From: Haloarcula halobia
GTDB taxonomy: Archaea; Halobacteriota; Halobacteria; Halobacteriales; Haloarculaceae
Direction of reading: 5' to 3'
Length of the DNA: 64,000 nt
NCBI RefSeq assembly: GCF_029338255.1
Contig: NZ_CP119787.1
Location: 2,991,631 to 3,055,630 of the forward strand
This document shows, one piece after another, positions 8,425 to 17,510 of this stretch. Below the pieces are notes generated by a model. The model was not told the DNA's origin. It ran no database searches and saw nothing but the letters and a program-made list of their open reading frames with translations. Positions within the stretch are counted from its first letter, which is position 1, and each line of letters opens with the position of its first letter. The position numbers and the translations under genes are program-made.

Positions 8425-9471
8425 ATGGCTGACGCATACGTAGCGCTGGAGGGTGAGCGCGTCATCGAGGCCCGCGCTCGCGCCCCCGGGACCGCTCGCG
8501 GCGAAGTGGTGTTCACGACCGCATACACCGGCTACGAGGAGAGTCTGACCGACCCCTCCTACGAGGAGCAGATTCTCACGTTCTCGTACCCGCTGATCGG
8601 CAACTACGGCGTCCGGGAAGAGCGCTTCGAGTCCGACCGCGTCCACCCCCGCGGCGCGGTCGCCCGCGAGTTCACCGACGACGTCGCCGAGTGGCTCGAG
8701 AGCGAGGGCGTGCCGGCCGTCGACCACCTCGACACGCGCGACATCGTCACCGAGATCCGCGACGAGGGGGCGATGAAGTGTGGCATCGCGGCCGGCCCGG
8801 ACGTGACCGAGGCGGACGCCCTGGCGGAACTGCGCGAGTGCAAGCACATGTCCGACCACACAGACATCGGGTCGCAGGTCTCCGTGCAGGACACTGTCGT
8901 CCACAACGCCGAGGGCGACGGTGCGACCGTCGCGCTGGTCGACTGTGGCGCGAAGGGCTCCATCGCCGAGTCGCTGGTCGAGCGCGACGCCGTCGTCCAC
9001 GTCCTGCCCTACGACGCCACCGAGGCCGACGTCGCGGCCGTCGACCCCGACCTCCTCTTTGTCTCGAACGGCCCCGGCGACCCCGAGAACTTCGAGGCGG
9101 CCGGCGAACTCGTCGAGAAATACGTCGGCGAGGTGCCGCTGGCGGGCATCTGTCTCGGCCAGCAGGTCGTCGCGAACGCCCTGGGCGGACAGACCGAGAA
9201 GATGGAGTTCGGCCACCGCGGCGTCAACCAGCCGGTGCGTGACCTCCGCTCGAACAAGGTCGTGATGACGACCCAGAACCACGGCTACACCGTCGCCGAA
9301 CCCGGCGACACGCTCGAGGTCACCCAGGTCAACGTCAACGACGACACGCCGGAGGGTCTGGAGAACGACGACCTGAACATCATCACCCGCCAGTACCACC
9401 CCGAGGCACACCCCGGCCCCCACGACTCGCTTGGCTTCTTCGACGACGTGCTGGCGATGACTGGTGAATAG
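8425..9471 (+). CDS. carA: Carbamoyl-phosphate synthase small subunit
   Basis: 348 aa, the usual CarA length. The N-terminal CPSase small domain (FTTAYTGYEESLTDPSY) is followed by a class I glutamine amidotransferase. The nucleophile is the Cys of LAGICLGQQ; the His and Glu of the triad are in YHPEAHPG. It delivers ammonia from glutamine to CarB for arginine and pyrimidine synthesis. carB is not adjacent but lies 2.1 kb downstream on the opposite strand with its own promoter. Confidence 0.96.
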   Translation: MADAYVALEGERVIEARARAPGTARGEVVFTTAYTGYEESLTDPSYEEQILTFSYPLIGNYGVREERFESDRVHPRGAVAREFTDDVAEWLESEGVPAVDHLDTRDIVTEIRDEGAMKCGIAAGPDVTEADALAELRECKHMSDHTDIGSQVSVQDTVVHNAEGDGATVALVDCGAKGSIAESLVERDAVVHVLPYDATEADVAAVDPDLLFVSNGPGDPENFEAAGELVEKYVGEVPLAGICLGQQVVANALGGQTEKMEFGHRGVNQPVRDLRSNKVVMTTQNHGYTVAEPGDTLEVTQVNVNDDTPEGLENDDLNIITRQYHPEAHPGPHDSLGFFDDVLAMTGE

Positions 9472-9580
9472 CGAGGGCTCGAACGCAGTGAGAGGCCTGG
9501 GATAGCGAGGGGCTGAGCGCAGCGAAGTCCCTCGAACCGGAGGGAGCGGCCCTCGGATGGCGAGTGGGGAGCGAAGGGAC
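9468..9580. repeat. Short degenerate repeats after the carA stop codon
   Basis: Three related stretches follow the carA stop: ATAGCGAGGGCTCGAACGCA (from 9468), ATAGCGAGGGGCTGAGCGCA (from 9502) and a looser ATGGCGAGTGGGGAGCGAAG (from about 9557). The second lies within a CGAGGG / CCCTCG hairpin. They are probably terminator or hairpin sequence between carA and the converging EamA gene. Confidence 0.35.
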
Positions 9581-9602
9581 TCGCGAGCAGCCCGACGCCC
9601 GC

Positions 9603-10499
9603 TCAGATAGTGATGAGGACCGCCCCGACGACGACCAGCAGCGCACCGACGACGACGCCGCGAGTGACTCGTTCGACGTCGCGCAGCAGGGCCGCCGAGA
9701 ACAGGATGGTAAACAGCGGCGCAGTGGCTGCCAGCGGGTCGACGACCGCGACGCGACCGCCCTCCAGCGAGAGCGCGGTGAAGAACGCCAGCAGGGCGAC
9801 GGCGGTCAGCACGCCGCTCCCCGTGAAGTACCTGAACGAGGCTCGTGGCGCGGAAATCACGTCGATGCGGCCACGCACCAGCGCGTAGGCCGCAAGCGCG
9901 GCGAGTGCGGCGGTCTCGTTGACCGCGACGGCCTGCAGCGGCGACGCGCCCGTGTCGACGAAGCCGAACCGCCGGAGGACGTTGCCGGCCGCGAAGACGG
10001 CCGCGGCCCCGATCGGAAAGAACAGGTCCCGCGGGTTCCAGCCCGACACGTCGCCCCCCTTCGAGTACGTGAGTACGACAAGGCCGCCCACGAGGACGAC
10101 CACGCCGAGCGCGGTCAGCGGACCGAGTGGTTCGCCGAGGAACCCGAGCGCGAGGAGCGTCGCGAACAGCGGGCGGGTACTGATGCCGGCGCTGTTGATG
10201 CTCGCCCCGACCCGGTCGACGCCCGCGAACACGAAGATGCGCCCCACGGCCGTCCCGAACAGCCCCGCGACGGCGAACACGGCGACGAGTCGCGGCGTCA
10301 GCCCCGCGAACGGCGTCGGCCAGGAGCGGGCCGCCAGCGCGAGCCAGTACAGCGCGGTGTCGACGACGACCACGACGAGTGCCGCCTGGAGCGAGCTGCC
10401 GCCGGCCTCCATGCCCCGCTTGTCCAGAATCGGGCCGAAGCCCCAGATGACCGCCGGGACGAGCGCGAGCGCGTAGACGAGCAGCGGCGTCCCGGTCAT
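9603..10499 (-). CDS. EamA/DMT family transporter
   Basis: 298 aa with about ten predicted membrane helices arranged as two EamA repeats (GFGPILDKRGMEAG in the first, GFVDTGASPLQAVAVNE in the second). Drug/metabolite transporters export or import amino acids, nucleotide sugars or other small molecules; the substrate cannot be read from sequence. It is third in a minus-strand run carB - panE - EamA. The 79-nt gap to panE allows co-transcription. Confidence 0.85.
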   Translation of the reverse strand: MTGTPLLVYALALVPAVIWGFGPILDKRGMEAGGSSLQAALVVVVVDTALYWLALAARSWPTPFAGLTPRLVAVFAVAGLFGTAVGRIFVFAGVDRVGASINSAGISTRPLFATLLALGFLGEPLGPLTALGVVVLVGGLVVLTYSKGGDVSGWNPRDLFFPIGAAAVFAAGNVLRRFGFVDTGASPLQAVAVNETAALAALAAYALVRGRIDVISAPRASFRYFTGSGVLTAVALLAFFTALSLEGGRVAVVDPLAATAPLFTILFSAALLRDVERVTRGVVVGALLVVVGAVLITI

Positions 10500-10578
10500 C
10501 GCTGCATCACGCGGATGGAATCCATCGAGCGCCGGCGACGTCGGGACACCGGGACCGAGTGGACTGGCATCGTGGCCC

Positions 10579-11505
10579 TCACTCGTCGGCGAGCCGAGCC
10601 GCCCACGGGGCCAGCACGCCGGTCACGGCCTCGTTCATCGGCACCTCGACGTCGATGGCCGCGGCGTGGTCGACCACGGCCGCGTTGAGCGCCTCGAGTT
10701 CAAGGGACTTCTCGTGGGTCAGGTCGTAGTGCAGCGACGAGGAGGAGTCGGCGTCCAGGTCGCGGGCGAAGTCCAGCCACTCGTCGACGGTGTCGTCGGG
10801 GAGGGCGACGCCCTCGGCGCGGGCGACCGCACAGACCTCCTCGACGATACGGCGGTACATGGTCCACGAGGCGTCCGTCTCGCGGATAGCCCCCACCGGG
10901 AGGCGCGTGGCGGCGGTCATCCCGGACTGGGCGCAGATGAACGCGAACTTCCGCCAGAGTTCGACGTGGATGTCGTCGGCGAGGACGGCGTCGACCCCCA
11001 CGCACTCGCCGAGGGCCGCGTCCAGCGCCTCGATGCGGTCGGTTCGCTCCCCGTCGAGTTCACCGTAGACGAACCGGGCTGGACCGCCGGTGTGTTCGAC
11101 GACGCCTGGCGAGGCGATCGTCGAGAAGATGTAGGCGACGCCCCCGACGACGTGGGACTCGCCTACCGCTTCGGCGAGCCACCGCTCGTTGTCGACGCCG
11201 TTCTGCAGGGAGACGACGGCAGTGTCGTCGCCGAGCAACGGGTCGAGTTCCGTCGCGGCCTCGCGGGTGTCCTGGGCTTTCACACAGAAGAGCACGACGT
11301 CGACGGGGCCGATGTCGCTCGGGTCATCCGTCGCGGACAGGTCGACGGTGGTGTCGCCGGCGACGCTCTCGAGGACGAGGCCGTCGCGTCTGAGTGCCTC
11401 GAGGTGGGCACCGCGTGCGATGAGGTTGACCTCGTGCCCGGCGTCGGCCAGGCGCGCACCCAGGTAGCCGCCGACGCCACCGGCACCGAAGACTGCGAAT
11501 TCCAT
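10579..11505 (-). CDS. panE: 2-dehydropantoate 2-reductase (ketopantoate reductase)
   Basis: 308 aa. The N-terminal NADP-binding fold has FGAGGVGGYLGARLADAG; the middle holds CVKAQDTREAA and LQNGVDNE. The catalytic Lys lies in LWRKFAFICAQSGMTAATR and the C-terminal domain carries the MNEAVTGVL segment. It reduces 2-dehydropantoate to pantoate for coenzyme A synthesis. It follows carB by 88 nt on the same strand. Confidence 0.9.
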   Translation of the reverse strand: MEFAVFGAGGVGGYLGARLADAGHEVNLIARGAHLEALRRDGLVLESVAGDTTVDLSATDDPSDIGPVDVVLFCVKAQDTREAATELDPLLGDDTAVVSLQNGVDNERWLAEAVGESHVVGGVAYIFSTIASPGVVEHTGGPARFVYGELDGERTDRIEALDAALGECVGVDAVLADDIHVELWRKFAFICAQSGMTAATRLPVGAIRETDASWTMYRRIVEEVCAVARAEGVALPDDTVDEWLDFARDLDADSSSSLHYDLTHEKSLELEALNAAVVDHAAAIDVEVPMNEAVTGVLAPWAARLADE

Positions 11506-11593
11506 GGGCGGGCTTCGCCGGCGCGTGGTGTAACTCTTGGCCCAGACCCGGAACGTGACGATGGGAGCCCGGTCCTCGGTGACCGCGAGCGCC

Positions 11594-14500
11594 TTACTCG
11601 CCGCCCCACTCGCGCGCGGTCTTCGGGCGCTCGCTGATGGCCTGCACGGCGAGAGGCTGGTCCTGGGAGTTGATGGCCTCGAGTGCGGCCTCTGCGCTCT
11701 CGATGGTCGAGAAGTACGTCACCGTGTTCTCGACGCAGGCCTCGAGCACGTCGCGGTTGCGCGAGGCCACGAGGTCGATCTCGTCGTTCTCGATTGCCTC
11801 GATGACGGCCTCGACGTCCGCGTAGTCGTCGAGGCTCTGCACGTCGAAGTGCTTCTCGTAGCCCAGCACGGGGAGGTCGACCAGCGCGGTCCCCGAAAGC
11901 GGGATGGGCTTGCCGACGCACATCTGGGCCTTCTGGTAGGCCTTGCCGAAGGAACCAGCGGTGCCCATGACCTCACCCGTGGACTTCATCTCCGGGCCGA
12001 GACGCGGGTCCGAGCCCGGCAGGCGGTCGAACGGCAGGACGACCTCCTTGACCGAGACCTGCTCGGGGATCTGTTCCTCGACGTCGAGTTCGTCGAGGGA
12101 GGCACCGGCCATCACCTTCGCGGCGAGTTTCGCGATGGGGACGCCTGTGGTCTTTGCGATGAACGGGACAGTGCGCGAGGAGCGCGGGTTCGCCTCCAGC
12201 ACGTACACCTCGCCGTCGCGCACGGCCAGCTGGACGTTCAGCAGGCCGACCGTGTCCAGCGCGTCGGCGATGTCCTCGGTGACCTCGCGGATGCGCGGCA
12301 TGACGTCCTTGATGTCCTGGGAGCGCGGCGGAATCATACACGCCGAGTCGCCGGAGTGGACGCCGGCGGTCTCGACGTGCTCCATCACGCCGCCGATGAG
12401 GACGTCGTCCTCGTCGGCCACGGCGTCGACGTCGAGTTCGACGGCGTCGGCGAGGAACTCGTCGACGAGGATCGGCTTGTCCGGGGAGACGCGAACGGCC
12501 TCCTCGATGTAGGTCTGGAGGTCGTCGTCGTTGTAGACGACGTCCATCGCGCGGCCGCCCAGCACGTACGAGGGGCGCACGAGCACCGGGTAGCCGATCT
12601 CGTGGGCGAGGTCCAGCGCCTCCGCCTCGGAGGTGGCGGTGCCCCCCTCGGCCTGGGCGATGCCGAGTTCGTCCATCAGCTTGTTGAAGCGGTCGCGGTC
12701 CTCGGCTAAGTCCATCGCGTCGACCGACGTCCCGAGAATCTCACAGTCGAGGTCGCGGCGCTCGAGTTCCTGCTCTAACGGGTGGCCGATGTCGACGGAG
12801 GTCTGGCCGCCGAACTGGACCATCACGCCGTCGGCCTCCGTCGCTTCGATGACGTCGGCGACCTCCTCTGCGGTGACCGGTTCGAAGAACAGGCCGTCGG
12901 AGGTGTCGTAGTCCGTCGAGACCGTCTCGGGGTTGTTGTTGACCACGTGGGCCTCGATCCCGGCTTCCTCGAGTGCCTGGACGGCGTGGACCGAACAGTA
13001 GTCGAACTCGACCCCCTGACCGATACGGATGGGGCCGCCGCCGACGACGACGACGCTCTCCAGGTCGCGGTCGATCATCAGTTCGTCACGGTCGATACCC
13101 GAGACGGGGTCCCGCGTCGAGTAGTAGTACGGCGTCGTTGCCCTGAACTCGCCGGCGCAGGTGTCGACCAGTTTGAAGTCGCGGTCGGTGGTCTGCGTCT
13201 CGACCGTGTCGACAGAGATCCCGGCCCCGTCGGTCGCGGCCTCAACCGCTTCCTCATCTTCGTCGTCGACCGCCGGGAGCCAGGAGGCGTGGGTGTCGTT
13301 GAACTCGCCGCCCGCGAGCGCGGTGATCTCCTGGTCGGTGAACCCGGCCTGGGCGGCCGTCTCGAAGTCGCCGTGCTGGGCGGCCTCGGCGGCGTCGGCC
13401 ACTTGCTCGAACCGCTCGACGTACCACTCCTCGATGTCGGTGAGGTCGACGATCTCCTCGACGGTGTAGCCGCGGTCGAACGCCTCGAACATCGCATAGG
13501 GGCGGTCGGGCGTCGGCTTGACGAGATACTCCGACTCGAGTTCGTCGTCGTCGACCTCGTTCCAGTCGACGGCGGGGTCGTACTCCGAGGAGCGCAGCGC
13601 CTTCAGGAGGCTCTCGGGGAAGGTCCGGCCGATGGCCATCGCCTCGCCCGTCGATTTCATCGCCGTCGTGAGTTCGAAGTCGACGTCGCGGAACTTGTCC
13701 TTGGGCCAGCGCGGGACCTTCGTGACGACGTAGTCGATGGCTGGCTCGAACGCGGCGGTGGTCTCGCCGGTGATCTCGTTCTCGATCTCGTGGAGGCGCT
13801 TGCCCATCGCGACCTTCGCGGTCACGCGGGCGATGGGGTAGCCCGTCGCCTTCGAGGCCAGCGCCGAGGAGCGGGAGACGCGGGGGTTGACCTCGACGAC
13901 GCGGTACTCGCCGCCGGGCGTGCCGTCGTCGCGCCAGGCGTGCTGGATGTTACAGCCGCCCTGGATGCCGAGTTCGCGGATGACCTTCAGCGCCGAGTTG
14001 CGCATCTCCTGGTGGGCCTCGTCGGGGATGACCTGGGAGGGCGTTACGACGGTGGACTCCCCGGTGTGGATGCCCATCGGGTCGATGTTCTCCATGTTGC
14101 AGATGATGATACAGGAGTCGTCGGCGTCACGCATCACCTCGTACTCGAGTTCGACCCAGCCCTCGATGGACTCGGTGATGAGCACCTCGCTGTTCCGGGA
14201 GAGGCGCAGGCCCTTGCGTACGCGCTCGACGAGTTCTTCGAACTCGTGGACGACGCCGGAGCCCGAGCCACCGAGCGTGTAGGTCGTGCGGGCGATGACC
14301 GGGAGGCCGCCGACCTCGTCGACGGCGTCCTCGACGCGCCCGCGGAACGCCGCCTCGTCGAAGTCCGTCACGGACTCGCCCTCGTCGAGCGAGATGGTGG
14401 TCGACGCGGGGACCGGTTCGCCAATCGACTCCATCCGCTGGCGGAACAGGTCGCGGTCCTCCGTCGCGTAGATGGTGTCCAGCGGCGTCCCCATCACCTC

Positions 14501-14836
14501 GACGTCGTATTCCTCGAGGACGCCCTCCTCGGCGAGCTCGGCGGTGACGTTGAGGCCGGTCTGGCCGCCCAGGCCGGCGATGACGCCGTCGGGCTGTTCC
14601 TTCCGGATGATCTCGCTTATGGCCTCGGTGTTGATGGGTTCGAGGTACACCTTGTCGGCCATCTCCGGGTCGGTCATGATGGTCGCGGGGTTCGAGTTCA
14701 CCAGGACGACGCGGGCGCCTTCCTCCTGGAGCGCCCGGCAGGCCTGCGCACCGGAGTAGTCGAACTCTGCTGCCTGTCCGATCTTGATCGGGCCACTCCC
14801 GATGAGCAGGATTGTGCGGTCTTCCTCGGCTGTCAT
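11594..14836 (-). CDS. carB: Carbamoyl-phosphate synthase large subunit
   Basis: 1080 aa. Two homologous ATP-grasp halves, the first opening ILLIGSGPIKIGQAAEFDYS and the second VVVGGGPIRIGQGVEFDYC, each followed by the conserved NPETV/NPATI segments. An allosteric MGS-like domain closes the chain (SRNRDVLEACVENTVTYFST). It makes carbamoyl phosphate from bicarbonate, ATP and CarA-derived ammonia. ATG 14836 is preferred over a GTG at 14854: it sits about 29 nt from a TATA-like box and matches the family start. Confidence 0.96.
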   Translation of the reverse strand: MTAEEDRTILLIGSGPIKIGQAAEFDYSGAQACRALQEEGARVVLVNSNPATIMTDPEMADKVYLEPINTEAISEIIRKEQPDGVIAGLGGQTGLNVTAELAEEGVLEEYDVEVMGTPLDTIYATEDRDLFRQRMESIGEPVPASTTISLDEGESVTDFDEAAFRGRVEDAVDEVGGLPVIARTTYTLGGSGSGVVHEFEELVERVRKGLRLSRNSEVLITESIEGWVELEYEVMRDADDSCIIICNMENIDPMGIHTGESTVVTPSQVIPDEAHQEMRNSALKVIRELGIQGGCNIQHAWRDDGTPGGEYRVVEVNPRVSRSSALASKATGYPIARVTAKVAMGKRLHEIENEITGETTAAFEPAIDYVVTKVPRWPKDKFRDVDFELTTAMKSTGEAMAIGRTFPESLLKALRSSEYDPAVDWNEVDDDELESEYLVKPTPDRPYAMFEAFDRGYTVEEIVDLTDIEEWYVERFEQVADAAEAAQHGDFETAAQAGFTDQEITALAGGEFNDTHASWLPAVDDEDEEAVEAATDGAGISVDTVETQTTDRDFKLVDTCAGEFRATTPYYYSTRDPVSGIDRDELMIDRDLESVVVVGGGPIRIGQGVEFDYCSVHAVQALEEAGIEAHVVNNNPETVSTDYDTSDGLFFEPVTAEEVADVIEATEADGVMVQFGGQTSVDIGHPLEQELERRDLDCEILGTSVDAMDLAEDRDRFNKLMDELGIAQAEGGTATSEAEALDLAHEIGYPVLVRPSYVLGGRAMDVVYNDDDLQTYIEEAVRVSPDKPILVDEFLADAVELDVDAVADEDDVLIGGVMEHVETAGVHSGDSACMIPPRSQDIKDVMPRIREVTEDIADALDTVGLLNVQLAVRDGEVYVLEANPRSSRTVPFIAKTTGVPIAKLAAKVMAGASLDELDVEEQIPEQVSVKEVVLPFDRLPGSDPRLGPEMKSTGEVMGTAGSFGKAYQKAQMCVGKPIPLSGTALVDLPVLGYEKHFDVQSLDDYADVEAVIEAIENDEIDLVASRNRDVLEACVENTVTYFSTIESAEAALEAINSQDQPLAVQAISERPKTAREWGGE

Positions 14837-14920
14837 TACCCGACTCGAGCCCACACATCGTAATAAGCCCGGCGAAATGGTACGAGTCTCGAAGCCCGAT
14901 TTCGAATTTCGTAATGCGAG
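14837..14920 (-). promoter_or_regulatory. carB promoter with operator-like motif shared with carA
   Basis: Read on the minus strand, ATTACGAAATTCG occurs at 14915-14903, identical to 13 bases of the carA/lrp palindrome. A TATA-like CTTATTACG lies at about 14869-14861, roughly 29 nt above the ATG. The motif is about 43 nt from the TATA box here and about 31 nt at carA, a difference near one helical turn. Confidence 0.55.
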
Positions 14921-14959
14921 TCCGTCACACGGGGCAGATTCACACCCGCCCGGCCAGAG

Positions 14960-15184
14960 TCAGTTGTCGAGGAACCGGTACCGATATGGCTGCCCCTGGA
15001 TGACCTCCACGTCGTCGGTCTGGGCGCGCCGACCCAGTACCGTCGCGACGCGGTGAGCACTCTCGAACTCCTCGTCGTGTTCCGACAGCACCTCGAGTAT
15101 CTCCCGGGCAGTCATGGGCTCATCCGCGTCGGCGTCTTCGAGCACGGACCGGATGCGCTCGAACTCGCCATGACGTATGGCCAT
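14960..15184 (-). CDS. Small winged-helix-like protein, unknown function
   Basis: 74 aa from ATG 15184 (MAIRHGEFERIRSVLEDADA). The order helix, TAREILEVLSEH, SAHRVATVLGRRAQ and VIQGQPYRYRF resembles a small winged helix with a closing beta wing. An upstream ATG at 15211 is possible, but a TATA-like TTATATGG overlaps it, which favours a leaderless start at 15184. It is divergent from nothing obvious and sits behind the carB promoter. No function is claimed. Confidence 0.6.
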   Translation of the reverse strand: MAIRHGEFERIRSVLEDADADEPMTAREILEVLSEHDEEFESAHRVATVLGRRAQTDDVEVIQGQPYRYRFLDN

Positions 15185-15235
15185 ATACCCATTCAGGGCC
15201 TCATACACCATATAACACCGTCAGACAACCGTCGT

Positions 15236-15304
15236 ACGGCGGTTTCGGCGAAACCGACAGACGGCGGGGTGGCAGCCCGTGTCATACGAAGACGACAATC
15301 GTCT
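15236..15304. promoter_or_regulatory. Two short perfect inverted repeats in an intergenic region
   Basis: GGTTTCGGCGAAACC (15241-15255) has 6-bp arms around GGC. AGACGACAATCGTCT (15290-15304) has 6-bp arms around CAA. They lie upstream of the small gene at 14960-15184 and downstream of the DUF5815 gene. They may be operators of the former or terminator structure of the latter. Confidence 0.3.
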
Positions 15305-15360
15305 GAAATTTTGTCGGCGATAGACCGGGGGTCCGCCGGGGGGCAGTCCCGACCCGGGGC

Positions 15361-15897
15361 TCAGATGGCGGTGTCGTGACGGTCGTCGAAGTTCCGTTCC
15401 CGGCGGTACTGGTCGACGAACGCCGCCACGTCGAACTGGAGCATCTGCCGTTCGAACTCGCTCATCACGGCGTCGTCCTCGGCGTGACTGACCGCGTGTT
15501 CCATCAGCTCGACGAGCAGTTCGACGACGATCTCGTGGAGGCGTCGCGAGTCGAAGTCGGTCACCCACGCCATCGCGAAGCCCACGGCGCCGTCGTCTGC
15601 GGCGTCGGCAACGGCGACCTGGTCGGGGAACTCCTCGATGACGACGCCCATCAGGTGGGCCATCGTGAACTCGTCGTGGTCGTCGGCCGGTTCGATGGTC
15701 TCGGTGAGTATCTCCGCTAAGAACTCGGGGACGAAGCGGGCCAGCGGATGGGCGTCCAGGACGACAGCGTGGGTCCCCCCGCAGTCGCAGTCGAACTCCC
15801 GGATGCCCATGTGGAGGTCGTCGTGGGTGTCGACCACCTCGCCACAGGGGAGTTCGAGTTCGGACTCGCGGCCCCCGGGAACGCGCGGTTCTGCCAT
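15361..15897 (-). CDS. DUF5815-type haloarchaeal protein
   Basis: 178 aa, acidic and soluble. The N-terminus has LPCGEVVDTHDDLHMGIREF then DCDCGGTHAVV, a Cys/His cluster suggesting metal binding. The rest is helical and rich in Asp/Glu. It matches what I recall of the haloarchaeal DUF5815 family; function is unknown. The next minus-strand gene upstream ends 54 nt before its start region. Confidence 0.75.
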   Translation of the reverse strand: MAEPRVPGGRESELELPCGEVVDTHDDLHMGIREFDCDCGGTHAVVLDAHPLARFVPEFLAEILTETIEPADDHDEFTMAHLMGVVIEEFPDQVAVADAADDGAVGFAMAWVTDFDSRRLHEIVVELLVELMEHAVSHAEDDAVMSEFERQMLQFDVAAFVDQYRRERNFDDRHDTAI

Positions 15898-15951
15898 TGC
15901 CAGAGTGTGGGTCCTCGCGTGGTTAAAGGCCGCGATACCGACCGGCAGGGG

Positions 15952-16722
15952 TCAGAACGCCTCGTCGATAGACGGAGCGGGGCCGGGAGCCTGGCCGGCG
16001 GCGACCCGTCGGTAGGCGCTGGTCACGACGGCGATGCCGAAGACGGTCACCAGCTGCGAGAGCGCCGTCGTCACCAGCGTGACCGCGAGCGACTGGCCCG
16101 GGATCCCCACCAGCTGGAGCGGCAGCGACACGACGACGCCCAAGACGAACAGCACCGCCGCCAGTGCGAGGACCGGGACGGCGTTGTCCGTCACCAGGCG
16201 GATGCTCTCGCGGATCGCATCGATGACGCCACTGTCGTTCAGCGCGATCTCCTGGCGGACGAAAAAGAACAGGAGGGCGAGGACGACCCCGGGGAAGACG
16301 AACACCAGCGTCCCGAGTGCGACGGCGACGGCAGTCAGCACGGCGGCGGCCAGCGCGGTCACCATCGTCGGTCCCAGGTCAGCCGTGACCGCCGGGTCGA
16401 AGACGTCCGCCTCGCTGGCAAACAGGCGGATTGCGAGGATACGGAGGATTTCGCCGACGGCAAACAGCACGACGAGCAGGGCCAAGACGGCGCCGAGCGA
16501 GAGGTCGAGCGCCAGCGGCGACTCGGCGGACACCGCCGGCGGTGCCTGGGTCGCTCCCGGGAACACGCTGGCCAGCGACCGGTCGATGGCGGGAGACGCA
16601 GACTGCCAGAGGACGGTGTTGAGGAAACTGTAAACGAGGAAGACGCCGAGGACCGTGACGCCGCGCCGGCTCAGGAGGTCGTCGAGGCCGTCCGCGAGCG
16701 CGGCACCGACTCGGAGAGTCAT
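15952..16722 (-). CDS. Multi-pass membrane protein, unknown function
   Basis: 256 aa with about six hydrophobic segments, among them VTVLGVFLVYSFLNTVLW near the start and FPGVVLALLFFFVRQEIALN in the middle. The FPGVVLAL...VRQEIAL pattern resembles membrane domains that flank glycerophosphodiesterases and are also found alone in haloarchaea. No catalytic motif is visible. It ends close to the following DUF5815 gene on the same strand. Confidence 0.75.
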   Translation of the reverse strand: MTLRVGAALADGLDDLLSRRGVTVLGVFLVYSFLNTVLWQSASPAIDRSLASVFPGATQAPPAVSAESPLALDLSLGAVLALLVVLFAVGEILRILAIRLFASEADVFDPAVTADLGPTMVTALAAAVLTAVAVALGTLVFVFPGVVLALLFFFVRQEIALNDSGVIDAIRESIRLVTDNAVPVLALAAVLFVLGVVVSLPLQLVGIPGQSLAVTLVTTALSQLVTVFGIAVVTSAYRRVAAGQAPGPAPSIDEAF

Positions 16723-16774
16723 GTCACATTCGGCGCGTGACGGAAAGATAAATCTGGCTTTACGTCGCCCGTGC

Positions 16775-17191
16775 TCAGGGCCAGTCGTCGCGCCGTTCCT
16801 CCTCGTCGTCCGTCGCGTCGGGTGCCCGAGGTTCGCCCAGTTCCCATCCCGCGGCCGCCGCGGCGTCCTCGACGGGCAGGTACTCCCATCCGGCCGACTC
16901 GGCCAGTTCGGCGTCGTCGGCGCCGGTGCCGACGAAGACGTGGCGGTCGGTGTCGAACTGGTCTCTGACGTTCGTGAGACTCTCCTCGCGGCCGCGGGGG
17001 CCCGAGAAGAAGTCCTGTCGGATGCGGTGTTTCCGCGTGAAGTTCGTCACCACGTAGGTAGGCTGTTCGGAGATGACGCCGACGTACTCCGACCACTGGC
17101 GCGCGTCGGTGAACACGCTGTCGGGATAGGCCAGTTGCTTGAGGGCGTCTAGGTCGAACGCGAGGGTCATGTCGCCGCTGCCGCCGTCCAT
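16775..17191 (-). CDS. DUF7124-type small haloarchaeal protein
   Basis: 138 aa soluble acidic protein. Conserved-looking core: SEYVGVISEQPTYVVTNFTR, KHRIRQDFFSGPRGREES and HVFVGTGADDAELAESAGWE. An Asp/Glu/Arg tail closes it. It fits a haloarchaea-restricted family; no function is known. A downstream ATG (the Met of DMTLAFDLDAL) is an alternative start. Confidence 0.75.
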   Translation of the reverse strand: MDGGSGDMTLAFDLDALKQLAYPDSVFTDARQWSEYVGVISEQPTYVVTNFTRKHRIRQDFFSGPRGREESLTNVRDQFDTDRHVFVGTGADDAELAESAGWEYLPVEDAAAAAGWELGEPRAPDATDDEEERRDDWP

Positions 17192-17242
17192 GTCTCAGAG
17201 AGTGGGGCCGGCGGAAAAAAGCGCGTCGTTCTCGAGAGCGGG

Positions 17243-17461
17243 TCAGTCCCGGTCGCGCTCTTCGCGTTCGAGCATCGCCGCCTCCCGCTGGACGGCGGCC
17301 AGTTCCCGCTCTGCCGCTGGATTACCGCCGCCGTGGCCCGTCAGGACCGAGGCGTCCAGGACAGACCGGACGAAGCCGCCGTCGTCGCCGTCCTCGGCGT
17401 CCGGGTCGGACCTCTCCTCGGGACGGCGGCCCCACAGGTGTTCGAGGAGCGAACGGAGCAT
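17243..17461 (-). CDS. Small hypothetical protein
   Basis: 72 aa: an amphipathic start (MLRSLLEHLWGRR), a polar Asp-rich middle and a helical end (ERELAAVQREAAMLEREER). GC-rich third codon positions and the tight fit between neighbours support coding. Not recognised. Confidence 0.55.
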   Translation of the reverse strand: MLRSLLEHLWGRRPEERSDPDAEDGDDGGFVRSVLDASVLTGHGGGNPAAERELAAVQREAAMLEREERDRD

Positions 17462-17510
17462 ACGCGAACTACGGACGGGAGCGAGAAAACGGTGACGACG
17501 GCGTCGGGGC

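Noticed and set aside
9468-9580. A third tail duplication after carA
   Set aside because: The repeats after the carA stop resemble each other but not the carA C-terminal codons, so they do not show the lrp/icd pattern.
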